A stretch of 64,000 bases of DNA from CAWGHZ01 sp963775315 (GTDB lineage: Bacteria > Pseudomonadota > Alphaproteobacteria > MPNO01 > DASWLB01), in contig CAVZIN010000007.1 of assembly GCA_963775315.1 (NCBI GenBank), positions 310,001 through 374,000 of the forward strand, given 5' to 3'. Made by a program: the position numbers and the translations under genes. The notes under the pieces are model-generated. The model did not search any database and was not told the origin of the DNA. It saw only the letters and a list, made by a program, of their open reading frames with translations. Numbering within the stretch: position 1 is the first letter of the stretch; every line of letters begins with the position of its first letter. Positions 33,215 to 45,856 of the stretch are shown one piece after another.

Positions 33215-34039
33215 TCAGCTCCCCGCCCGCCAGGGGAAGGCCGCGCGCTCGGCCCAGCGGATGCCTTCGGTCAGCGCCACGGCGATCACCATGATGATCG
33301 CGATGGCGCCGAACATGCGGTCCATCGCGAACAGGTTGCCGTAGCGCTCGATGGCGTAGCCGATGCCCTCGGAGGCGGCGAAGAACTCGCCGATCAGGAT
33401 TCCGATCAGTGCGCGCCCGACCGCAATCCGCGCCGCCGCCACGAGGTAGGGCAGCACGCTCGGCACGATCACCTTCCAGTAGAGGTCGCGCTCCTTGCCG
33501 CCCATCGAGCGCACCACGTTGATCAGCAGCGGGTCGACCGCGTGCACGCCGGCATAGGCGTTGAACACGAACGGGAACACGGCGAGGACGAAGATGATCA
33601 GCATCTTGGAGACGATGCCGACGCCGAAGAACACAACGAACAGCGGCGCGAGCGCGATCAGCGGGCTCGCGTAGAGCAGCGTCATCAGCGGGTCGAGAGC
33701 GTAGCCCACGCGCGTCCGCCACCCCATGACGATGCCGAGTGCGACGCCGGCGATCGCGGCGGCCACGAAGCCGTATATGAACGGCACGCCCGAGACGACG
33801 AGGTCGTGGCCGAGGTCGCCCTCCTGGGCCATCTCGACCAGCGCCTGGAAGATCAGGCTCGGCTTGGTGATGAACAGCGGATCGAACGGCACCACCAGGA
33901 AGATCGCCTGCCACGCCGCGAGGAACAGGACCACCGCCAGCGTACCGAGCAGCGCCTTGCGGTGGCGCTGGGCGAAGCTCTGGTGCGGCGCCTCGTCCAC
34001 GGCGGCGCCGCCGGTCACGCTTGTGACGGTGGCGTTCAT
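33215..34039 (-). CDS. ABC permease, SsuC/TauC type (first of two)
   Basis: 274-residue permease: cytoplasmic start, helices including LLGTLAVVLFLAAWQAIFLV and GFVAAAIAGVALGIVMGW, and the docking loop with NVVRSMGGKERDLYWKVIVP. It lies between the ATPase gene (3 bases away) and the second permease. Transporters of this class usually have one permease gene acting as a homodimer; here two divergent genes are adjacent and tightly packed. Confidence 0.88.
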   Translation of the reverse strand: MNATVTSVTGGAAVDEAPHQSFAQRHRKALLGTLAVVLFLAAWQAIFLVVPFDPLFITKPSLIFQALVEMAQEGDLGHDLVVSGVPFIYGFVAAAIAGVALGIVMGWRTRVGYALDPLMTLLYASPLIALAPLFVVFFGVGIVSKMLIIFVLAVFPFVFNAYAGVHAVDPLLINVVRSMGGKERDLYWKVIVPSVLPYLVAAARIAVGRALIGILIGEFFAASEGIGYAIERYGNLFAMDRMFGAIAIIMVIAVALTEGIRWAERAAFPWRAGS

Positions 34040-34042
34040 TCC

Positions 34043-34813
34043 CTACACCGTGATCTCGTCCTTGAGCGCGTTCCAGATCGCCAGCTTCATCTCGTTGAAT
34101 TCGGGCGTGACGCGCATCTCGTAGTCGCGCGGCCGCGGCAGGTCGATGTCGAAGATGGTCTTGGCGTGGCCGGGCCGGCGCGTCATCACCATCACCCGGT
34201 CGGACAAATAGATCGCCTCGTCGATCTGGTGGGTGACGAACAGCACGGTCTTCTTCGCCTCCTGCCAGATGCGCAGCAGCTCGACCTGCATCAGGTCGCG
34301 GGTCTGGGCGTCGAGCGCGGCGAACGGCTCGTCCATCAGCAGAACGTCGGGGTCGGTCGCGAGCGCGCGGGCGAGCCCGACGCGCTGCTTCATCCCGCCC
34401 GACAGCTCGTGCGGGTAGTGCCCCTCGAAGCCGGTAAGCCCGACCATGTGGATGAAGCGCTGCGAGGTCTCGCGCCGCTGGGCGCTCGGCACGCCCTTGA
34501 GCTGGAGGCCGAGCTCGACGTTCGACTGCACGGTGCGCCAGGGCAGCAGGCCGAACTCCTGGAACACCATCGCGCGGTCGGTGCCGGGCCCGACGATCGC
34601 CCGGCCGCGCATGGTGAGCTCGCCCGAATCCGGCCGGATCAGCCCGAGCAGTACGTTGAGGAAGGTGGACTTGCCGCAGCCTGACGGGCCGACGATCGAG
34701 AGGAACTCGAACTCGCGCACCTCGATGTCGAAGCTGGCGAGCGCCCGCACGGCGGCGCGGTTGGGCGGCCGGAACGTCAGGTTGACGTTGCGTCCTTCAA
34801 TGAACCCGTCCAT
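34043..34813 (-). CDS. ABC transporter ATPase, SsuB/TauB type
   Basis: 256-residue ATPase with Walker A GPSGCGKSTFLNV, Q-loop VFQEFGLLPW, signature LSGGMKQRVGLARAL and Walker B VLLMDEPFAALD, then the H-loop FVTHQIDEAIYLSDRV. The QEFGLLPWRT and IDEAIYL features belong to the nitrate/sulfonate/taurine importer group. It is the first gene of the four-gene importer unit and follows the SDR gene on the same strand after 89 bases. Confidence 0.92.
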   Translation of the reverse strand: MDGFIEGRNVNLTFRPPNRAAVRALASFDIEVREFEFLSIVGPSGCGKSTFLNVLLGLIRPDSGELTMRGRAIVGPGTDRAMVFQEFGLLPWRTVQSNVELGLQLKGVPSAQRRETSQRFIHMVGLTGFEGHYPHELSGGMKQRVGLARALATDPDVLLMDEPFAALDAQTRDLMQVELLRIWQEAKKTVLFVTHQIDEAIYLSDRVMVMTRRPGHAKTIFDIDLPRPRDYEMRVTPEFNEMKLAIWNALKDEITV

Positions 34814-34902
34814 CGGCGCGATCCGCTCCCTGCGGTTGGACGATTATCGTTCTCGAACGCGCACCTCAGCGTAGCCGATATCCGGGCGACGTCAAACCGC
34901 CT

Positions 34903-35739
34903 TCATCCGGCCGCGCGCGAGGCCGACTGGACGCCGAACCCTTCCCAGCCGATGGGGGCTCGCACCCGGGCCGCCGCCTGGGAGGGATCGAGGGACGTGT
35001 CCCACAGCCGCCCGACGAAGCGCGACCCCGTCACCCCGTCCGAGGCGTCGGAGCAGAGCCAGACGATGGGCGCGGCCATCACCTCGGGCCGGACCAGCCT
35101 GGCGCGGTCCTGACCGGCGCGCACCGGCACGAACGGCGTGTCCGCCGCGCCGCCCGGCACCAGGATGTTCACCGCGACGCCGGTGCCCCGCAGGTCCTTG
35201 GCCCAGATCGCGCTCTGCGCCTCGAGCGCCGCCTTGGCCGGTCCGTAGGGCGAGAACCCTTCCTCCAGCATCGTGTCGAAGCTGGTGGTGACGTTGACGA
35301 CGCGGCCCCAGCCCTGGCGCGTCATGTGCTCGACCACGGCGCAGGCGGTCAGGAACGGCCCCTTCACGTTGACGTCGAACAGGCGCTGCCAGTCGTCGGG
35401 CTTTGCCTCCCAGAACTTCACCTTGCGGGTGGCGAAGTCGGCGACCACGTGCTGCGGCCCGAGGCCTGCGTTGTTGACCAGCGCGTGCAGCCCGCCGAAC
35501 CGGTCGATGGTACGCGCGACCATCGCGGTGATGGCGGCCTGGTCGCGCACGTCGGCCACGCAGGTCTCGACGCGGCCGGAGGAGGCAGCGTGCTTGGCCG
35601 CGAAGCTCGCGAGACCGTCCGCGCTGCGGTCGACCGCGGTCACCGCGGCCCCCGCCTCGACCAACGCCCGCGCCATGATCCGGCCCATGCCGCTCGCCGC
35701 GCCGGTGACGATCGCGACCTTGCCGTCGAGCACGCCCAT
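34903..35739 (-). CDS. Short-chain dehydrogenase/reductase
   Basis: 278-residue classical SDR: cofactor motif TGAASGMG (about 12-19), NNAG at the end of the fourth strand (HALVNNAGLG), catalytic Ser in NVTTSFD and Tyr-xxx-Lys in PYGPAKAAL. The acidic or basic residue after strand two (AVDRSADGL) suggests NAD rather than NADP. GGGAGGAAG precedes the ATG at 35739. The substrate is unknown; possible metabolic partners are the importer downstream and the divergent MmgE/PrpD gene. Confidence 0.85.
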   Translation of the reverse strand: MGVLDGKVAIVTGAASGMGRIMARALVEAGAAVTAVDRSADGLASFAAKHAASSGRVETCVADVRDQAAITAMVARTIDRFGGLHALVNNAGLGPQHVVADFATRKVKFWEAKPDDWQRLFDVNVKGPFLTACAVVEHMTRQGWGRVVNVTTSFDTMLEEGFSPYGPAKAALEAQSAIWAKDLRGTGVAVNILVPGGAADTPFVPVRAGQDRARLVRPEVMAAPIVWLCSDASDGVTGSRFVGRLWDTSLDPSQAAARVRAPIGWEGFGVQSASRAAG

Positions 35740-35839
35740 CGCTTCCTCCCGCTCCGTTTCGCGAAGTGTAGCGGCCGCTCGCGGCGTTGTCGCGATGCGG
35801 ACGCGCCTCTATAGTCGGCCGCAGTTTGCGGGGGAGAGC

Positions 35840-37162
35840 ATGAGCGTACTCGAAACACTCGCCGGCCATGTCGCCGCCGCCAGGTCGGCGGACCTCGCCC
35901 AGTCCGACCGCGAGATCCTGCGCCGCCACGTGATCGACACGGCGGGCGCGCTCGTCACCGGGCTGCACACGCCGGAGGGGCGGGCGCTCGCCAAGTTCTT
36001 CCACGACGATCCGGTCGCGCGGCGGACGGCGGTGACGCGCCTGACCGAGATCGACGACATTCATCTCACCTCGTCGACGACGCCGGGCTCGATCGTCGTG
36101 CCGACCGCGCTGACCGTGACGCTTGCCCAATCCTCGCCCAAGGCGGCAGATTTCGCCGACGCGGTCTCGGTCGCGTACGAAGCGATGACGCGCTACGGCC
36201 TGGCCATCGAAGGCCCGAAGATCCTCTATCGCGGCATCTGGCCGACCTGCTTCACCGCGCCGTTCGGCGCGGCGGCCGCCGCCTGCCGCGCTGCCGGACT
36301 CGATGCCGGGCCGACCGGCCATGCCCTCGCAATGGCTGCCGCCGAGGCGACGCCCGGGCCCGGACGGCCGGGCCCGCCCTTGCCGTCACGCTGGCTGGTG
36401 ATGGCCGCGGGCGCCGCCTCGGGCGCGCGGTCGGCCGATGCGGCGGTGCAGGGCTTCACCGGCGACCTCAACCTGCTCGACGGGACGTGGCTCAAGGGGG
36501 CCCATGGGATCGAGGGCAAGCCCGCCGCGCTCGCCGACGGGCTTCGCAACGGCGCGGTGCTCGCGCGCCTGTCGCTGAAGCCGTTCTGCTCGGCGAAGCA
36601 GGCGGTCGGCGCCGTCGCTGGGCTGCAGGCCATCCTCGGCCGCGGCGTTGCGGTCGGCGCGATCAAGTCGGTGCGGGTCTTCGTGCCCGATGCCTATCGC
36701 GGCATGATCTCGACCAGGGCGGAGGCGGGAAACCGCACGACCTCGATCGTCAGCGCCGCCTATCAGCTCGGCCTCGCGGCGCACGATGCGGACGGGCTCT
36801 ACGACGTCGGGCGCGACACCATCGCCTCCTCGGGCCCGGTCGCCGAATTCGCGGCCAGGGTCACCATCGCCGCCGACGACTCGCTCGCCGCGCACTACCC
36901 GGCGCGCTGGCCGGCGCGCATCGAGGTCGAGCTCGATTCGGGCTCCGCTTCGGAAGAGGTGCTCGACGCGCCCGGCGATCCGGGGAGGCGGCTCGACGGC
37001 GAGGCGGTGCATGACAAGTTCCGCCGCATCGTCGGCCGAGCGGTCGCCGAGCCCGAGGCGGACGCCCTTTATGCCGCGGCGTCCAAGGCCATCGAGGATG
37101 ACGGGGCGCTCGCCGATCTTGGCGGGCGCATCGCGGCGCTGGAAAAGCGCGCGGCCGGATAG
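35840..37162 (+). CDS. MmgE/PrpD family protein
   Basis: 440 residues of the MmgE/PrpD fold, which includes 2-methylcitrate dehydratase, cis-aconitate decarboxylase and iminodisuccinate epimerase. The all-helical first domain contains ETLAGHVAAARSADLAQSDR and HVIDTAGALVTGL; the second domain includes KPFCSAKQAVGAVAGL. The CSAKQ motif differs from the PrpD CK/HR patterns I recall, so a dehydratase role is uncertain. GGGGGAGAG precedes the ATG at 35840; a much longer open frame upstream is antisense to the SDR. It ends 12 bases from the greA stop. Confidence 0.8.
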   Translation: MSVLETLAGHVAAARSADLAQSDREILRRHVIDTAGALVTGLHTPEGRALAKFFHDDPVARRTAVTRLTEIDDIHLTSSTTPGSIVVPTALTVTLAQSSPKAADFADAVSVAYEAMTRYGLAIEGPKILYRGIWPTCFTAPFGAAAAACRAAGLDAGPTGHALAMAAAEATPGPGRPGPPLPSRWLVMAAGAASGARSADAAVQGFTGDLNLLDGTWLKGAHGIEGKPAALADGLRNGAVLARLSLKPFCSAKQAVGAVAGLQAILGRGVAVGAIKSVRVFVPDAYRGMISTRAEAGNRTTSIVSAAYQLGLAAHDADGLYDVGRDTIASSGPVAEFAARVTIAADDSLAAHYPARWPARIEVELDSGSASEEVLDAPGDPGRRLDGEAVHDKFRRIVGRAVAEPEADALYAAASKAIEDDGALADLGGRIAALEKRAAG

Positions 37163-37174
37163 GCCTGTCGCCCG

Positions 37175-37648
37175 CTACTTGTATCGGACCGACAGGATCT
37201 CGTAGGACTTCGAGCCGGCGGGCGTCGTCACCTCGACCGAATCGCCGACCCGCTTGCCGATCAGGGCGCGGGCGAGCGGCGCGGTGATAGCGAGCTTGCC
37301 CGCCTTGATGTCGGCCTCGTCCTCGCCGACGATCTGGTAAGTCGCCTCGTCGTCGGTGTCCTCGTCGGCGAGCTTTACCTTGGCGCCGAACTTCACGTCC
37401 TTGCCCGAAAGCTGGGACGGGTCGATCACCTCGGCCCGGCGCAGCTTGTCCTCGAGCTCGCCGAGGCGTCCCTCGATGAAGCCCTGGCGCTCGCGCGCGG
37501 CATGGTATTCGGCGTTTTCCGAAAGATCGCCATGGCCACGCGCCGCCGCGATCGCCTTGATGATCTGCGGCCGCTCGATCGTCTTCAGGCGCTTCAACTC
37601 GGCCTCGAGCCGGCTGAAGCCCTCGGAAGTCATCGGTATCTTGTCCAT
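37175..37648 (-). CDS. greA: Transcription elongation factor GreA
   Basis: 157 residues: an N-terminal coiled coil (1-75) with the acidic tip GDLSENAEYHAARERQ that reaches into the RNA polymerase secondary channel, and a C-terminal FKBP-like domain closing PAGSKSYEILSVRYK. It rescues backtracked polymerase by stimulating transcript cleavage. I start at MDKIPMTSEGF (37648), the conserved N-terminus, not at the longer frame. It lies downstream of carB on the same strand (101 bases), an arrangement seen in many alphaproteobacteria. Confidence 0.95.
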   Translation of the reverse strand: MDKIPMTSEGFSRLEAELKRLKTIERPQIIKAIAAARGHGDLSENAEYHAARERQGFIEGRLGELEDKLRRAEVIDPSQLSGKDVKFGAKVKLADEDTDDEATYQIVGEDEADIKAGKLAITAPLARALIGKRVGDSVEVTTPAGSKSYEILSVRYK

Positions 37649-37749
37649 CCCCTGCGACCCAAAGACTAAAAGGCTCCGTGCGGCGGCGGCTCGCCGCCCG
37701 CTCATCGATTCGGCTGGCCAGATTGCCGTCCGCTCTACGCGAGCCGTCC

Positions 37750-41022
<3,273 letters not shown>

Positions 41023-41075
41023 GGGCGAGCGGGGCCGGGTCGCAATCGGATAGGGAAGGATGTATATTCACATTC

Positions 41076-41300
41076 ATGGCGACGTTGCTGGACAAGGCGA
41101 TCGAAGAGGCGCGCAAGCTCCCGCCCGACGAGCAGGAGACGCTTGCCGCCATCATCCTGGAGGAGATCGCCGACGAGGCGCGCTGGGCGAAAACCTTCGC
41201 CGAGAGCCGTGACCTCATCGACAGGCTGGCCGAGGAAGCGCTGGAGGAATTCCGCGCGGGCCGCACCGAGCCGATGGACTTTCCCCCCGGCAAGGAATGA
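41076..41300 (+). CDS. Antitoxin-like protein between carA and carB
   Basis: 74 residues, helical and acidic: MATLLDKAIEEARKLPPDEQ then ETLAAIILEEIADEARWA, a pattern of small antitoxins paired with ParE/RelE toxins in which an N-terminal helix ('LPxxEQ') is followed by a glutamate-rich toxin-wrapping segment. No separate DNA-binding domain is visible. It overlaps the toxin gene by ATGA. Both lie on the strand opposite to carA and carB. Confidence 0.7.
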   Translation: MATLLDKAIEEARKLPPDEQETLAAIILEEIADEARWAKTFAESRDLIDRLAEEALEEFRAGRTEPMDFPPGKE

Positions 41301-41566
41301 GGTCGGTCCGCACGAAGCGGTTCCGGGCCTGTTTCGAAGCCCTCCCTCCCGACATCCAGCGGCGCGCCGTCGAGGCCTATCGCCTCTGGCAGCAAAACCC
41401 GTCCCACCGCTCGCTTGATTTCAAGCCCATCGGAAGGCGACTGCCGGCATACTCGATTCGCATTGGCATCAGCTGGCGAGCCATGTGCCTCCAGGAGGGC
41501 GAGACCTGGATCTGGTTCTGGATCGGATCGCATGCCGAGTACGACACGCTGCTTCGCCGCGTCTGA
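41297..41566 (+). CDS. RelE/ParE-like toxin between carA and carB
   Basis: 89-residue RelE-superfamily protein: KRFRACFEALPPDIQRRAVE helix, DFKPIGRRLPAYSIRIG strands, and the closing WIWFWIGSHAEYDTLLRR, a tail common in this toxin group. The ATG overlaps the antitoxin stop. It ends 7 bases from the carA stop, on the opposite strand. Antitoxin-first order is the classical arrangement, unlike the module at 4.2 kb. Confidence 0.78.
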   Translation: MRSVRTKRFRACFEALPPDIQRRAVEAYRLWQQNPSHRSLDFKPIGRRLPAYSIRIGISWRAMCLQEGETWIWFWIGSHAEYDTLLRRV

Positions 41567-41573
41567 TGCCCGT

Positions 41574-42764
<1,191 letters not shown>

Positions 42765-42828
42765 CGGGCGGGGCGTTCCTCGAGATTGGGAAACTGGGGC
42801 CGCGCGGAGCGCGAACCAGATTGCGCGT

Positions 42829-42857
42829 TAGATAAAGAAAAGGCCGAACCCCGTCAA
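42829..42857 (-). promoter_or_regulatory. Promoter for carA
   Basis: Minus-strand TTGACG (42857-42852), exactly 17 bases, TATCTA (42834-42829). Predicted start near 42822 gives a leader of about 58 bases. The best sigma-70 match in the window. Confidence 0.6.
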
Positions 42858-42968
42858 GGCGCAGGAGCCCAGAATGTTTCCTCCTAATTTCAACGGTTTA
42901 TCCGAGGAGGGGCGGGTTTGCCAGCGGCCCGCAGTTGAGCTAGGTTCGCGGCAGCGGAGGGCGTGACC

Positions 42969-43436
42969 ATGGACACACCGCTTAGACCCAGGCTGAACGA
43001 CGCCCTCAAGGCGGCGATGAAGTCGCAGGACAAGCGCGGTACCTCGACGCTGCGGTTGATTCTCGCCGCCATCAAGGACCGCGACATCGCCGCGCGCTCC
43101 AAGGGCAACACCGAGGGGCTCAGCGACGAAGAGATCCTCGGCGTGCTGCAGACCATGATTCGCCAACGCCAGGAATCGGCCGAGCTCTACGACAAGGGCG
43201 CGCGGCCCGAGCTCGCCGCCGACGAGCGGGCGGAGATCGTCATCATCGAATCGTTCCTGCCGCAGCAGATGAGCGAGGCCGAGGTGAACGAGGCGATCGG
43301 CGAGACCATCGCCGCGTGTGGCGCCACCTCGATGAAGGACATGGGCAAGGCGATGGCCGCGTTACGCGCCCGCTACGCGGGGCGGATGGACTTCGCCCGG
43401 GCGAGCCAGCTCGTCAAGGAGCGGCTCGCGTCTTAG
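42969..43436 (+). CDS. yqeY: GatB/YqeY-domain protein
   Basis: 155 residues of the YqeY family, a stand-alone version of the GatB C-terminal tRNA-binding domain: KAAMKSQDKRGTSTLRLILA, LQTMIRQRQESAELY, and MGKAMAALRARYAGRMDFA. Its role is unclear; it may assist tRNA-dependent amidation or tRNA quality control. ATG 42969 has GGAGG upstream; a GTG two codons earlier is possible. It is divergent from carA, as in many alphaproteobacteria, and ends at a strong terminator. Confidence 0.9.
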   Translation: MDTPLRPRLNDALKAAMKSQDKRGTSTLRLILAAIKDRDIAARSKGNTEGLSDEEILGVLQTMIRQRQESAELYDKGARPELAADERAEIVIIESFLPQQMSEAEVNEAIGETIAACGATSMKDMGKAMAALRARYAGRMDFARASQLVKERLAS

Positions 43437-43500
43437 GGGCTGCCGCCCGGCCGGGGCTGCTTGACGGACCCCCGGTGCGAACCTACCATCACTGTATCGG

Positions 43501-43526
43501 CGGGCGGCCGCGAGGCCGCCCGTTTT
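43501..43526 (+). terminator. Rho-independent terminator of yqeY
   Basis: Perfect 9-base arms CGGGCGGCC (43501-43509) and GGCCGCCCG (43514-43522), GCGA loop, then TTTT. It ends 18 bases before the trxA ATG. Confidence 0.85.
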
Positions 43527-43543
43527 GGCGAGTGGGAGAGCGC

Positions 43544-43864
43544 ATGACAACGAAGCCCATCTCCGACAATTCGTTCGAACGTGACGTGCTCAAGGCTCCG
43601 GGCCCGGTGCTGGTCGATTTCTGGGCCGAATGGTGCGGCCCGTGCAAGCAGATCGGGCCGTATCTGGAGGAGATTTCCAACGAGCTCGCGGACAAGGTCA
43701 CGGTCGCAAAGCTCAACATCGACGAGAACCCGATGGCGCCGTCCCGCTACGGGGTGCGCGGAATCCCGACGCTGATCCTGTTCAAGGACGGCCAGGTCGC
43801 CGCCACCAAGGTCGGTGCCCTGCCGAAGTCCAAGCTGGTCGAGTGGATCCACCAGTCGATCTGA
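43544..43864 (+). CDS. trxA: Thioredoxin
   Basis: 106-residue thioredoxin with the redox motif WCGPC at 30-34 and the buried VLVDFWAEW strand, cis-proline in RGIPTLILFKDG, and a closing helix SKLVEWIHQSI. It reduces protein disulfides, ribonucleotide reductase and others with thioredoxin reductase. ATG 43544 has GGGAG upstream. The yqeY terminator lies so close upstream that a separate trxA promoter must lie within or before the hairpin. Confidence 0.95.
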   Translation: MTTKPISDNSFERDVLKAPGPVLVDFWAEWCGPCKQIGPYLEEISNELADKVTVAKLNIDENPMAPSRYGVRGIPTLILFKDGQVAATKVGALPKSKLVEWIHQSI

Positions 43865-43890
43865 ACCAGAACGAGCGCAACGTCGACGTC

Positions 43891-43917
43891 CGAAGCCCCG
43901 CCCAGCGCGGGGCTTCG
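43891..43917 (+). terminator. Hairpin after trxA
   Basis: Perfect 11-base arms CGAAGCCCCGC (43891-43901) and GCGGGGCTTCG (43907-43917) with a 5-base loop. It lacks a T-run, so termination may be weak; position after trxA supports the call. Confidence 0.6.
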
Positions 43918-43977
43918 CGATTCCTGCCCGCGCCGATAGGGACGTGTTCCCCGCTCGCGTGATGTATCCTCCGCGCC

Positions 43978-44763
43978 ATGTACGGCGATGTGATCGACCT
44001 CCGCGATTTCTATGCCGGCAGCCTCGGCCGGGCGGCGCGGCGCGTGCTGCGCGTGCGCATCCGCGAGACGTGGCCCGATCTGAGAGGCATGCGGGTCATG
44101 GGGCTCGGCTACGCCGCGCCGTACCTGCTGCCGTTCCGCGAGGAGTGCGAGCGCGTGATCGCGGTCATGCCGGCGGGGCAGGGGGTGGTGCACTGGCCTG
44201 CGGAGGGGCCGGGCCTCGTCACCCTCGCCGACGATTCGGAGCTGCCGCTGCCCGATGTCTCCATCGACCGGGTGCTGCTGGTCCACGCGCTGGAGCGAAC
44301 CGAGCAGCTTCGCCCGATGCTGCGCGAGGTGTGGCGGGTGATGACCGACGGCGGCCGACTGCTCGCGGTGGTGCCCAACCGGCGCGGAATCTGGGCCCGG
44401 CTCGACCGCACGCCGTTCGGCCAGGGCCACCCCTACACGGCCGGCCAGCTCTCGCGCCTCCTGCGCGACAACATGTTCGACCCGATTCGCACGCGCCAGG
44501 CGCTGTTCGTGCCGCCGTCGCGCTCGCGCATGGTGCTCGCCTCCGCCCCGGCGTGGGAGAAGCTCGGCGCGCGCTGGCTGCCGATGATCTCGGGCGTGCT
44601 GATGATCGAGGCCGGCAAGCGCATCTACGCCCCGTCGGAGGTGCCGAAGCTCCGTCGCCGCCGGGTCTACATGCCGCTGCCGCCGGTGACTCCGGCGCCG
44701 AGCGGCGGCCCGGCGCGCACGGCCTCGCCGGTCATCCCGAACTCGCGGGCAAGCAGCTCGTAG
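43978..44763 (+). CDS. Class I SAM-dependent methyltransferase
   Basis: 261 residues with a Rossmann methyltransferase fold of the Methyltransf_11 type. The SAM-binding strand is RVMGLGYAAPYLLPF rather than a full GxGxG, followed by SIDRVLLVHALERTEQLRPM (motif II/III) and EVWRVMTDGGRLLAVVPN. This reduced glycine motif is typical of a conserved alphaproteobacterial group often found near gloB; here gloB is 31 kb away. The last about 32 codons overlap the 3' end of the convergent LLM gene by 97 bases. Confidence 0.8.
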   Translation: MYGDVIDLRDFYAGSLGRAARRVLRVRIRETWPDLRGMRVMGLGYAAPYLLPFREECERVIAVMPAGQGVVHWPAEGPGLVTLADDSELPLPDVSIDRVLLVHALERTEQLRPMLREVWRVMTDGGRLLAVVPNRRGIWARLDRTPFGQGHPYTAGQLSRLLRDNMFDPIRTRQALFVPPSRSRMVLASAPAWEKLGARWLPMISGVLMIEAGKRIYAPSEVPKLRRRRVYMPLPPVTPAPSGGPARTASPVIPNSRASSS

Positions 44764-45734
44764 CTTCGTCGCCGCTTCGCCTCGTCATACATCCAGGTGA
44801 CGACGGCGATGTCGTCGACCCGCTGCTCGGTGGCGAGTGCGCGGATCTGGTCCGCCACCTCGCTCGGCGTGCCGATCATGGCGCGCTCGCGGAACTGCGC
44901 GAGGCGCACCCGCTCCGCGTCGGTGTAGGGATAGGCGAGCGCCACCTCGGGCGGGTCGATCGGCATCCAGATGCCGCGCTCGCGCAAAAGCTGGGTCCGC
45001 GCGCGCGAGGCGTACAGGAACTCGGCCTCCTCGCGCGTTTCGGCGCACAGCGCCCAGACGCAGAGCCCCGCGTGCGGCCGGGGCCAGCGCGCGCTCGGCT
45101 GGTAGTGCTGGCGGTAGATCTGCAGCGCCTCCGGCCCGCCGCGCCCGTTGGTGAAGAACCAGGCGAAGGCGTAGGGCAGGCCGAAATGGGCCGCCACCTG
45201 CGCCCCGTAATTCGAGCTGCCGAGCACCCACACCTCGGGCACGGTGTGGCCCTGCGGCTGGCATTTCACCGCGGCGAACGGGTGCTTCTCGATCAGCGGC
45301 TGTCCGCCGATCCAGGCCAGCAGGTCGCGCACGTCGGCCGGGAAGTACTCCGCCCGCTCGCTCGCCATCGGGTGCAGGGCGAAGGCGGTGAGCCCGTCCG
45401 AGCCCGGCGCGCGGCCGAGTCCCAGGTCGATCCGCCCGGGCGCGATGGCGTCGAGCACGCGGAACTGTTCGGCGACCTTCAGTGGCGAATAGTGCGGCAG
45501 CATGATGCCGGCAGCGCCCACCCGGATGCGCGTGGTCTGGGTGGCGATGGCCGCGATCAGGATCTCCGGCGCGGTGCCCACGATCGAGCCGGAATTGTGG
45601 TGCTCTGACACCCAGAACCGGGCGTATCCCAGCGCCTCGCAATGGCGGGCGAGGGCGATGGTGTTGCGAATCGATTCGCCGTGCGGGTGACCGGCGAGGG
45701 CAACGGACTGGTCGAGGACGGACAGGCGCATCAT
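44667..45734 (-). CDS. LLM-class flavin-dependent oxidoreductase
   Basis: 355-residue luciferase-like TIM-barrel monooxygenase (FMN-dependent) of the short-chain group (MsnO8-like, YhbW-like): LSVLDQSVALAG start, RFWVSEHHNSGSIVGTAPE, RIRVGAAGIMLPHYSPLKVAEQ, and LGLGRAPGSDG. The substrate is unknown. Two ATGs are adjacent at 45734 and 45731. It overlaps the preceding methyltransferase tail to tail by 97 bases, an unusually long convergent overlap. Confidence 0.88.
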   Translation of the reverse strand: MMRLSVLDQSVALAGHPHGESIRNTIALARHCEALGYARFWVSEHHNSGSIVGTAPEILIAAIATQTTRIRVGAAGIMLPHYSPLKVAEQFRVLDAIAPGRIDLGLGRAPGSDGLTAFALHPMASERAEYFPADVRDLLAWIGGQPLIEKHPFAAVKCQPQGHTVPEVWVLGSSNYGAQVAAHFGLPYAFAWFFTNGRGGPEALQIYRQHYQPSARWPRPHAGLCVWALCAETREEAEFLYASRARTQLLRERGIWMPIDPPEVALAYPYTDAERVRLAQFRERAMIGTPSEVADQIRALATEQRVDDIAVVTWMYDEAKRRRSYELLAREFGMTGEAVRAGPPLGAGVTGGSGM

Positions 45735-45856
45735 CCGGCGATATTACCCGATGGGGTGGCAGCCGTCACAAAGCCTCGCATCCGGTGGAACCGAACTGTC
45801 TTTCCTGCGCTATATGCAGATTGCGGGCGGTGGCGCCCGGAAGGGGAGATATCCAC

